Below, piece by piece: positions 17,295 through 24,357 of a DNA stretch of 64,000 nt (positions within the stretch are counted from its first letter, which is position 1; every line of letters starts with the position of its first letter). Source of the stretch: Phosphoribacter sp037045045 (lineage in GTDB: Bacteria > Actinomycetota > Actinomycetes > Actinomycetales > Dermatophilaceae); NCBI GenBank assembly GCA_037045045.1, contig JBAOHL010000005.1, forward strand, positions 496,001 to 560,000. The letters are read 5' to 3'. The notes under the pieces are model-generated. The model ran no database searches and had not been told where the DNA came from. It worked only from the letters and a program-made list of their open reading frames with translations. The translations under genes were made by a program, and so were the position numbers.

Positions 17295-19246
17295 TGGACC
17301 TGGATGGGCAGCAGGGTGCGACCGGAGGGACCCACCTGGATGTGCGTGCCGAGTTGCGGGCAGACCCCGCAGTCGAAGCACGGCGTCCAGCGGCAGTCGT
17401 CCTGTTCCCGACCGTCGAGGGCGTCCTGCCAGTCCGCCCAGAGCCACTCCTTGTCCAGCCCCGAGTCGATGTGGTCCCAGGGCAAGACCTCGGTGTCGGT
17501 GCGCTCGCGCGTCGTGTACCAGTCCACGGATACCGGAGTGTCGGCGAACACCGTTGCCGCACAACGCATCCAGCGCTCGTACGAGAAGAACTCGCTCCAC
17601 CCGTCGAACCGCCCACCGTCGCGCCACACCGCCTCGATGACCGTGCCGACCCGCCGGTCACCCCGTGACAGCAGTCCCTCGACGATGCCGGCCTGCCCGT
17701 CGTGGTAGCGCAGGCCGATGGCCGAGCCGTAGCGCCGGTCGGCCCGGATCGCCTCACGCAGCAGCCGCAGCCGCTCGTCGGTCGCCTCGGCGCCCAGCTG
17801 GGCCGCCCATTGGAAGGGGGTGTGCGCCTTGGGCACGAACCCGCCGATCGAGACGGTGCATCGGATGTCCCGCCGGCCGCTCACGGCCCGGCCGGTCTCG
17901 ATGACCGTGCCGGCCAGGGCGGCGATCTGCAGGACGTCCTCGTCGGTCTCGGTCGGCAGCCCGCACATGAAGTAGAGCTTGACCTGGCGCCATCCGGCCC
18001 CGTATGCCGCGGCCACCGTGGCGACGAGGTCCGCCTCGGTCACGGTCTTGTTGATGACCCGGCGGATCCGCTCGGAGCCGCCCTCCGGGGCGAAGGTCAG
18101 GCCCGAGCGGCGTCCGTTCCTGGCCAGCTCGCCGGCGAGCTCGATGTTGAAGGCGTCCACTCGTGTGGAGGGCAGCGACAGCCCGGTCTGCGTCCCGGCA
18201 TAGCGGTCCGCGAGGCCCTTGGCGATCTCGGCGATCTCGGAGTGGTCGGCCGAGGACAGCGAGAGCAGCCCCACCTCCTCGAAACCCGTTGCCGCCAAAC
18301 CGCGTTCGACCATCTGACCGATGCCCTCGATGGAGCGTTCCCGGACCGGCCGGGTGATCATGCCGGCCTGGCAGAACCGGCAGCCCCGGGTGCAGCCCCG
18401 GAAGATCTCCACGGACATCCGTTCGTGGACCGACTCGGCCAGGGGCACGAGCGGTTGCTTCGGGTAGGGCCACGCGTCGAGGTCCATGACGGTGTGCTTG
18501 GCGACCCGCCACGGGATGCCCGGGACGCCCGCACGTGGGGCCACCCGCCGGATCCGCCCGTCGGGCAGGTAGTCCACGTCGTAGAGCGACGGGACGTACA
18601 CACCTCCCTCGCGGGCCAGCCGCAGCAGCAGTTCGGCGCGCCCGCCCGGCCGGCCCTGGGCCTTCCACGCCGCGACGAGATCGGTGATGGCCAGCACGGC
18701 CGCCTCGCCGTCGCCGACGACGACCGCGTCGACGAAGTCGGCAATCGGCTCGGCGTTGAACGCGGCATGCCCGCCGGCGACGACGACGGGGTGGCCCTCC
18801 CCACGGTCAACTGCGTGCAGCGGGATCCCCGCGAGGTCGAGTGCGGTGAGCAGGTTCGTGTAGCCGAGCTCGGTGGAGAATGACACGCCGAACAGGTCGA
18901 AGTCCGCGACCGCCCGATGCCCGTCGACGGTCAGTTGGGGGACCCCGTGCTCACGCAGCAGCGCCTCGAGGTCGGGCCACACGGCATACGTGCGCTCGGC
19001 GAGCGCGTCCGGGCGTTCGTTGAGCACCTCGTAGAGGATCATCAGCCCCTGGTTGGGCACGCCGACCTCGTAGGCGTCGGGGTACATCAGCGCCCAGCGC
19101 ACCGTGCGCTCCTGCCCGTCCGGCCCGACGCCGCCACAGCCCCAGTCCTTGACGACCGAGTTGAGCTCGCCGCCGACGTACTGGATGGGCTTGCGCACCC
19201 GCTCGAGCAGCGGCTCGAGCTCGGCGAAGTGCGACTGCCCGGGCAT
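17291..19246 (-). CDS. TIGR03960-family B12-binding radical SAM protein
   Basis: This 651-residue protein has an N-terminal cobalamin-binding-like Rossmann region (ALMYPDAYEVGVPNQG, VVVAGGHAAFNAEP), then a radical SAM domain with the Fe-S triad CTRGCRFCQAG (CxxxCxxC), and a Cys-rich C-terminus (DDCRWTPCFDCGVCPQLGT). It matches the TIGR03960 family, which in most actinobacteria is immediately followed by a TIGR03936/DUF2344 partner and rne. Here that partner is absent and a GNAT gene takes its place. The reaction is not known, though cobalamin-radical SAM enzymes of this type often methylate or modify RNA or small molecules. Confidence 0.9.
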   Translation of the reverse strand: MPGQSHFAELEPLLERVRKPIQYVGGELNSVVKDWGCGGVGPDGQERTVRWALMYPDAYEVGVPNQGLMILYEVLNERPDALAERTYAVWPDLEALLREHGVPQLTVDGHRAVADFDLFGVSFSTELGYTNLLTALDLAGIPLHAVDRGEGHPVVVAGGHAAFNAEPIADFVDAVVVGDGEAAVLAITDLVAAWKAQGRPGGRAELLLRLAREGGVYVPSLYDVDYLPDGRIRRVAPRAGVPGIPWRVAKHTVMDLDAWPYPKQPLVPLAESVHERMSVEIFRGCTRGCRFCQAGMITRPVRERSIEGIGQMVERGLAATGFEEVGLLSLSSADHSEIAEIAKGLADRYAGTQTGLSLPSTRVDAFNIELAGELARNGRRSGLTFAPEGGSERIRRVINKTVTEADLVATVAAAYGAGWRQVKLYFMCGLPTETDEDVLQIAALAGTVIETGRAVSGRRDIRCTVSIGGFVPKAHTPFQWAAQLGAEATDERLRLLREAIRADRRYGSAIGLRYHDGQAGIVEGLLSRGDRRVGTVIEAVWRDGGRFDGWSEFFSYERWMRCAATVFADTPVSVDWYTTRERTDTEVLPWDHIDSGLDKEWLWADWQDALDGREQDDCRWTPCFDCGVCPQLGTHIQVGPSGRTLLPIQVQ

Positions 19247-19276
19247 CGGGTCAGTCTACCGACGGATACTGAAGGG

Positions 19277-19846
19277 GTGGGCGAACCGAGCGTCATCGAG
19301 CGGGTGGCTGCCGCGTTCGAGGCCTGTCCGCGGGCGCGACATCTGCCGCCGGCACAGGCCGCCTTCGCCGACGTGGACCAGGCGTTGCCGATCGGCTACG
19401 GACAGACCAACTCCCAGCCCAGGACGGTCCGCGCGATGCTCGTCGCCCTCGACCCGCGGCCCGGCCATCGGGTGCTCGACGTCGGGTCCGGATCGGGGTG
19501 GACGACCGTGCTGCTGGCCCATCTCGTCGGCCCGACGGGTCGGGTCATCGGCGTCGAGCGGGTGCCCGAACTCGTGGCCATGGGTCGCGACGCCGTGGCC
19601 GCGGCCGGGATGCCGTGGGCCAGCGTCGAGGCGGCCGACCCCGACGTCCTCGGGGCCCCGGTCGAGGCTCCCTTCGACCGGATCCTCGTCTCCGCGATGG
19701 CCACGGGCATCCCGGCGCCGCTGCGCGAGCAACTCGGCCCCGGTGGGGTCCTCGTCGTGCCCGCCGACGGGGTGCTCTGGCGGGTCACCGCGGACGGGCA
19801 ACGCCCGCTGGGGCGCTACGTTTTCGTCCCGCTCGTCCAGGGATAG
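19277..19846 (+). CDS. Protein-L-isoaspartate O-methyltransferase-like
   Basis: This protein of about 189 residues shows the PCMT signature PIGYGQTNSQP and SAM-binding motif I VLDVGSGSGWTT with FDRILVSAM. The GTG at 19277 follows GAAGGGG. It would methylate damaged isoaspartyl residues in proteins to start repair. The gene ends one base before the convergent fadD stop. The length is slightly short for PCMT (about 210-220), mainly at the N-terminus, so substrate specificity could differ. Confidence 0.8.
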   Translation: MGEPSVIERVAAAFEACPRARHLPPAQAAFADVDQALPIGYGQTNSQPRTVRAMLVALDPRPGHRVLDVGSGSGWTTVLLAHLVGPTGRVIGVERVPELVAMGRDAVAAAGMPWASVEAADPDVLGAPVEAPFDRILVSAMATGIPAPLREQLGPGGVLVVPADGVLWRVTADGQRPLGRYVFVPLVQG

Positions 19847-19847
19847 C

Positions 19848-21695
19848 TCAGGCGTCGTAGAGCGAGGCGAGCTCGGCCTTGAAGTGCTCGGCCACCGCCT
19901 TGCGCTTGAGCTTGAGACTCGGCGTGAGCTCGCCCCCCTCGACGGTGAGGTCGCGATCGAGGATGACGAACCGCTTGATCGTCTCCCACCGGTTCAGCCC
20001 GGAGTTGAGCTTGTCGACGTAGCCCTGGACGAGGTCACGGGTCGCCGGAGCCTGCGAGATCTCCGCGTAGGACTTGCCGGCCATCCCGTGGGCCGCAGCC
20101 CATTCGGTGATCGCGTCGGGGTCCAGGGTGAGCAACGCGCTGGCGTAGTTGCGCCCCTCCCCCTGGACGAGGAACTGCGAGACGTAGGGGCACTGGCCCT
20201 TGAACGCCGTCTCGATCTGGGTGGGGGCGATGTACTTTCCGCCGGAGGTCTTGAAGACGTCCTTCTTGCGGTCGGTGATCTTGATGAACCCCTTGTCGTC
20301 CATCTGCCCGATGTCGCCGGTCCGGAAGAAGCCGTTCTCGTCGAACACCTCGGCGGTGAGCTCGGGGCTGTTGCGGTAGCCGCGCATGACCCCCGGGCCC
20401 TTGACGAGGATCTCGCCGTCGGAGGCGAAGGCCACCTCGGTGCCCGGCATCGGCCACCCGATCGTCCCGTATCGGTACATCCCGTGGTGCGGACGGCAGA
20501 CGATCGTCGATGCCGAGGTCTCGGTGAGGCCGTACCCCTCGATGACGGTGAGCCCGACGGTGCCGAACCACTTGGCCACCTGAGGGTCCAACGGGGCGGA
20601 TCCGGAGACGAAGAAGCGGATCCGCCCGCCGAAGCGATCCCGGACCTTGGACAGGACGAGCTTGTCGGCGAGGAGGTGCTGAAGCAGGACGTGCGGGGCC
20701 GGCTGGTTGCCCTCCGAGCGGGCTTCCATGACCTGACGGCCCACCCCGAAGGCCCAGTCCATGAGGGTCTTCTTGACCCCCGTCTCCTTCTCGAGCATCA
20801 TCGCGATCCGCCCGTAGGCCTTCTCGAAGATGCGCGGCGCCGCGCCCATGAAGGTCGGCTTGATGATCGCGAGGTTGTCGACGATCTTGTCGATCCGCCC
20901 GTCGATCGCCGTGGGGAACCCGATTTGGATCGGCAGGGTGAGCAGGATCTTTCCGAAGATGTGCGACAACGGCAGCCAGAGGAACTGCAGATCGTCGCCG
21001 GAGAGCAGGGCGATGGAATCCAGCGAGGCGCCCTCGTAGACGATCGCGTCCTGGGTGATTTCTGCGCCCTTGGGGCGTCCGGTGGTGCCCGACGTGTAGA
21101 TGATGAGGGCGAGATGTTCCGAGGTGATCTGGTCGATCCGCGCGTCGACCGCGCCTGGGTCGGCGGCTCGCGCCGCGGTCCCCGCCGCGCGCAGCTCGTC
21201 CATCGAGATGACCCAGTCTCCGTCGGCGGTGCCCGCGAAGGTCACCACCTTGCGGACCTCGGGGATCTGCTTGCGTACGCTGCGCAGCTTCTCGACCTGC
21301 TCGTCGTCCTCGGCGAAGACGACCTTGCAGCCGGAATCGGAGATGATGAACGCGACGTCGTCGGCCATCGTCGAGGAGTAGACGGTCGTCGTCGCCGCGC
21401 CCGCGCACATGTTCGCGAGGTCGGCGATGGCCCACTCGTAGCGGGTGTGCGAGGCGATCCCCACGCGGTCGCCGAGCTCGACCCCGAGCGACATCAGACC
21501 CGCAGCCAGGGTGTAGACCTGATCCTTGGCCTGGCCCCACGTCACATGCTGTAGCTCGGAACCCAGGAAGTACTGGAACGCCTCCGAGCTGCCGGACTTG
21601 GCCACCCGGTCGCGAAAGAGTGCCGCGACGCTTGGGGCGCGGTTGTTGAGGATGGTCTGGTCGACGCGTTCGTCGGCGACTGAGCGCAAGGCCAC
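19848..21695 (-). CDS. Long-chain fatty-acid-CoA ligase (FadD15-like)
   Basis: This 615-residue adenylate-forming enzyme activates long-chain fatty acids to acyl-CoA. Motifs are LIIYTSGTTGRPKG (near residue 200), the GYGLTETSAS region, GFFRTGDIGQMDD and TDRKKDVFKTSGGKYIAP. The size and the C-terminal GGELTPSLKLKRKAVAEHF fit the FadD15/AMP-forming long-chain class. The GTG start at 21695 follows GAAGGAGA. It lies convergent to the isoaspartyl methyltransferase-like gene. It is one of four AMP-forming acyl-CoA synthetases in the window. Confidence 0.92.
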   Translation of the reverse strand: MALRSVADERVDQTILNNRAPSVAALFRDRVAKSGSSEAFQYFLGSELQHVTWGQAKDQVYTLAAGLMSLGVELGDRVGIASHTRYEWAIADLANMCAGAATTTVYSSTMADDVAFIISDSGCKVVFAEDDEQVEKLRSVRKQIPEVRKVVTFAGTADGDWVISMDELRAAGTAARAADPGAVDARIDQITSEHLALIIYTSGTTGRPKGAEITQDAIVYEGASLDSIALLSGDDLQFLWLPLSHIFGKILLTLPIQIGFPTAIDGRIDKIVDNLAIIKPTFMGAAPRIFEKAYGRIAMMLEKETGVKKTLMDWAFGVGRQVMEARSEGNQPAPHVLLQHLLADKLVLSKVRDRFGGRIRFFVSGSAPLDPQVAKWFGTVGLTVIEGYGLTETSASTIVCRPHHGMYRYGTIGWPMPGTEVAFASDGEILVKGPGVMRGYRNSPELTAEVFDENGFFRTGDIGQMDDKGFIKITDRKKDVFKTSGGKYIAPTQIETAFKGQCPYVSQFLVQGEGRNYASALLTLDPDAITEWAAAHGMAGKSYAEISQAPATRDLVQGYVDKLNSGLNRWETIKRFVILDRDLTVEGGELTPSLKLKRKAVAEHFKAELASLYDA

Positions 21696-21861
21696 GGGTG
21701 GGTCTCCTTCGGTGGGGGCTTCCCCGGATGATGTCAGAGCCCTACCGGTGGGTAAAGCCCACAGCGACGGGCCGTGCTCGGATGGTTACCTGGATCCCAC
21801 GAGATGGTACGCGGTCCGGCTCGTCGGTGCTCGTCGGTGCTCCTCAGATAGGCCCGCCTGC

Positions 21862-22830
21862 TCACGTGCGGACGATCGTCCGCAGGACGAGGCGGCACTG
21901 CTCGACGTCCTCGTTCATCTGGACGATGAGCGGGTCCATCCCGTCGAATTTCAACGTGGGCCGCAGGTGGGCGACAAACTCGTAGGCGATGCGCTCGCCG
22001 TAGAGGTCCAGGTCGGTGCGGTCCAGGACATACCCCTCGACGCGGCGCTCGGTGCCGTCGAAGGTCGGGTTCGTCCCGATGGAGATGGCCGTGGGCAGGA
22101 CCCGGTCCGGGGCGTCGGCGGGCAGGTCGAGGCGGGTCAACCACCCGGCATACACGCCGTCGGCGGGCACCATGCCCTCGGTGTCGTGTCCGAGGTTCGC
22201 CGTCGGGAAGCCGAGCAGCCGACCGCGGTGGTCGCCGTGCACGACGGTGCCGTCGACCCGGTGCGGACGCCCGAGCAGCTCGGCGGCCCCGGCGACGTCA
22301 CCGGCGGCGACCAGCCCACGCACCTGCGAGGAGGACCACCGCGACCCCGTGCCGACGTCTTCCAGGGCGATGACTTCGAAGCCGTAGCGCTCCCCGAGGG
22401 CGACGAGGGTCTCGACGCTGCCGGTGTTGCGCACCCCGAAGCGGGTGTCGTGCCCGACGACGACGACCTGGGCGTGCAGCCGGTCGACGAAGACCGTCCG
22501 GACGAACTCCTCGGGGGTCTCGGCGGCGAACGCCGCGGTGAACTCGATGACGACGACGCCGTCGACCCCGGTCGCCTCGATGAGCGCGAGCCGGCGGGCC
22601 AGTGAGGTGAGCATCGGCGGGGCGAGGTCGGGGCGCAGCACGGCGATGGGGTGCGGGTCAAAGGTCACCGCGACCGAGCTGGTCCGGCGCGCGGCGGCCT
22701 GCTCGACGAGGGTGCGCAGCACCGCCTGGTGCCCGACGTGGACCCCGTCGAAGTTGCCGAGCGCGACGACGCAGCGGCCGAGGTCTGCGGGGATCTCGCC
22801 CAGCCCGTTCCACACGTGCACGGGGGACAC
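21862..22830 (-). CDS. ribF: Bifunctional riboflavin kinase/FAD synthetase
   Basis: This enzyme of about 322 residues makes FMN from riboflavin and FAD from FMN. The N-terminal nucleotidyltransferase domain has VALGNFDGVHVGHQAVL, VTFDPHP and the DTRFGVRNTG motif. The C-terminal kinase domain has RLLGFPTANLGHD and ISIGTNPTFDG. The GTG at 22830 is chosen because homologues begin near VHVWNGL; it comes right after the truB stop at 22832. No FMN riboswitch is seen. It is the terminal gene of the rimP-nusA-infB translation operon. Confidence 0.95.
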   Translation of the reverse strand: MSPVHVWNGLGEIPADLGRCVVALGNFDGVHVGHQAVLRTLVEQAAARRTSSVAVTFDPHPIAVLRPDLAPPMLTSLARRLALIEATGVDGVVVIEFTAAFAAETPEEFVRTVFVDRLHAQVVVVGHDTRFGVRNTGSVETLVALGERYGFEVIALEDVGTGSRWSSSQVRGLVAAGDVAGAAELLGRPHRVDGTVVHGDHRGRLLGFPTANLGHDTEGMVPADGVYAGWLTRLDLPADAPDRVLPTAISIGTNPTFDGTERRVEGYVLDRTDLDLYGERIAYEFVAHLRPTLKFDGMDPLIVQMNEDVEQCRLVLRTIVRT

Positions 22831-22831
22831 T

Positions 22832-23746
22832 CTACGAACCTGCGGCGGCGAACACGACATGGGTCCGAGCCCGCGGACCCGACTCGTCGAGCATGGCCAC
22901 GAGGGTGTCGTCGGGTCCGATCGCCGCGACCGGTGCGGTCGTGGGCGGTTCGTCGGAATCGATCCGCTGCCCGAAGCCGAGCGCCCGGGCCTGCGCCTCG
23001 GTGAGCTCGTGCACCCGGAACTGGGCCCGCGCCGCCTGCGCCAAGGGCAGCAGGGGTATGCCGCCGGGCTCGGTGTCCGCGAGGGCCTCCAGGCTGTGGG
23101 CCTCGGCGACGTCGAACCGCCCGACTCGGGTGCGCCGCAGGGCGGTGAGGTGCCCGCCGACCCCGAGGGCGGCGCCGAGGTCGCGGGCCAGGGCCCGGAC
23201 GTAGGTCCCCGAGGAGACCTCGACGTGCACGTCGACGTCGAGCACCGGGTGCCCGTCGGCGGTTCGGGCCGGGCGACGGGCCCGGATGTCGAACCGGTGG
23301 ACGGTGACCTCCCGGGCGGGCAACTCGACCGCCTCTCCGGCCCGCACGCGGGCGTAGGCCCGGCGTCCGTCGACCTTGACGGCGCTCACCGACGAGGGCA
23401 CTTGGCGGATCGATCCGGTGAGGTCGCCGACAGCAGCGGCGAGATCCTGTTCCGAGATCGCCGACGGGTCCGCGGTCGAGAGGATCTCCCCCTCGGCGTC
23501 GTCGGTGCTCGTCGCCTGCCCGAGGCGCACCGTCGCGGCATACGTCTTGTCGCACCCCACGAGGAAGGTGAGCAGTTTGGTCCCGCGTCCGACGCCGAGG
23601 ACGAGCACTCCGGTGGCCATCGGGTCGAGGGTGCCGGCGTGCCCGACGCGGCGGGTCCCGACCAGCCGGCGCACCCGGGCGACGACGTCGTGACTCGTCC
23701 AGCCCGCCGGCTTGTCGATGACGAGCAGGCCCTGCGGATCGTTCAC
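22832..23746 (-). CDS. truB: tRNA pseudouridine(55) synthase
   Basis: This 304-residue enzyme converts U55 to pseudouridine in the T-loop of tRNAs. The catalytic aspartate motif VGHAGTLDPMATGVL is present, with the TruB N-terminal region LLVIDKPAGWTSHDVV. It lies seven bases after rbfA and directly before ribF, the usual bacterial order. The C-terminus is complete. Confidence 0.96.
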   Translation of the reverse strand: MNDPQGLLVIDKPAGWTSHDVVARVRRLVGTRRVGHAGTLDPMATGVLVLGVGRGTKLLTFLVGCDKTYAATVRLGQATSTDDAEGEILSTADPSAISEQDLAAAVGDLTGSIRQVPSSVSAVKVDGRRAYARVRAGEAVELPAREVTVHRFDIRARRPARTADGHPVLDVDVHVEVSSGTYVRALARDLGAALGVGGHLTALRRTRVGRFDVAEAHSLEALADTEPGGIPLLPLAQAARAQFRVHELTEAQARALGFGQRIDSDEPPTTAPVAAIGPDDTLVAMLDESGPRARTHVVFAAAGS

Positions 23747-23753
23747 TCGCGCC

Positions 23754-24215
23754 TCACGCCGGGCCGTCGTCGTCGGTGTCGTCGTCGGTGTCGTCGTCGG
23801 CTCCCGGACGGCGGTAGGGGTCGGGCTCCCCGGCGAAGCCCTTGCCTTCGGCGGCCTTGGCCAGCTCGGCGTCGCGGGCCTTCGTCGCGACGAGCAGGTC
23901 CTCCAGGTGGGCGGCGCCCTCGGGGAGCGCGTCGGGGATGAACTCGATCGTCGGGGTGAGCCGGATGCCGAGCTGCCCCAGGGAAGAGCGCAATCGCCCC
24001 TTCGCCGACTCCAGCGCGGCGGCCGTCGCCGCCCGCTCCTCGTCGGTGCCGAACACCGTGTAGAACACCGTGGCGTGTTGCAGATCGCCGGTGACCCGCA
24101 CGTCGGTCACCGTGACGAATCCGAGCCGGGAGTCCTTGACGCGGTACTCCAACTGCTCGGCGACGATCGCCTTGATCCGCTCGGCGACCTTGCGAGCGCG
24201 CGCTGCGTCGGCCAT
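23754..24215 (-). CDS. rbfA: 30S ribosome-binding factor RbfA
   Basis: This 153-residue KH-type protein matures the 30S subunit by binding near helix 1 of 16S rRNA. It has the AERIKAIVAEQLEYRVKD and TVTDVRVTGDLQHATVFYT core. The C-terminal tail is unusually acidic and repetitive (DDDTDDDTDDDGPA), produced by short repeats in the DNA; this is common in actinobacterial RbfA. A motif-based inverted repeat lies just upstream at 24251-24291. The small DUF503 gene often found between infB and rbfA is missing. Confidence 0.95.
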   Translation of the reverse strand: MADAARARKVAERIKAIVAEQLEYRVKDSRLGFVTVTDVRVTGDLQHATVFYTVFGTDEERAATAAALESAKGRLRSSLGQLGIRLTPTIEFIPDALPEGAAHLEDLLVATKARDAELAKAAEGKGFAGEPDPYRRPGADDDTDDDTDDDGPA

Positions 24216-24250
24216 GGAATCCCTTGTCTGTCCACGGAGAATCGGCCTTC

Positions 24251-24291
24251 GGTATGCCGCCGACGATGTCAGCCGTCGCGGGCGGCATACC
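24251..24291 (-). repeat. Inverted repeat of the GGTATGCC motif between infB and rbfA
   Basis: GGTATGCCGCC (24251-24261) and its exact complement GGCGGCATACC (24281-24291) form an 11-base stem around a 19-base loop. It is the only sizeable structure in the 142-base intergenic gap. It may act as an RNA stability or attenuation hairpin between infB and rbfA, or simply be a paired copy of the dispersed motif. No U-tract follows. Confidence 0.7.
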
Positions 24292-24357
24292 GGAGTATGC
24301 GGGTCTGCGAATCTCCACCGGTGCCTGAAACCCAGCCAGGCGGGCAGGTGAACCGTC

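Noticed and set aside
21824..21846. Tandem GCTCGTCGGT repeats between fadD and ribF
   Set aside because: Only about two copies; no gene or structure depends on them.
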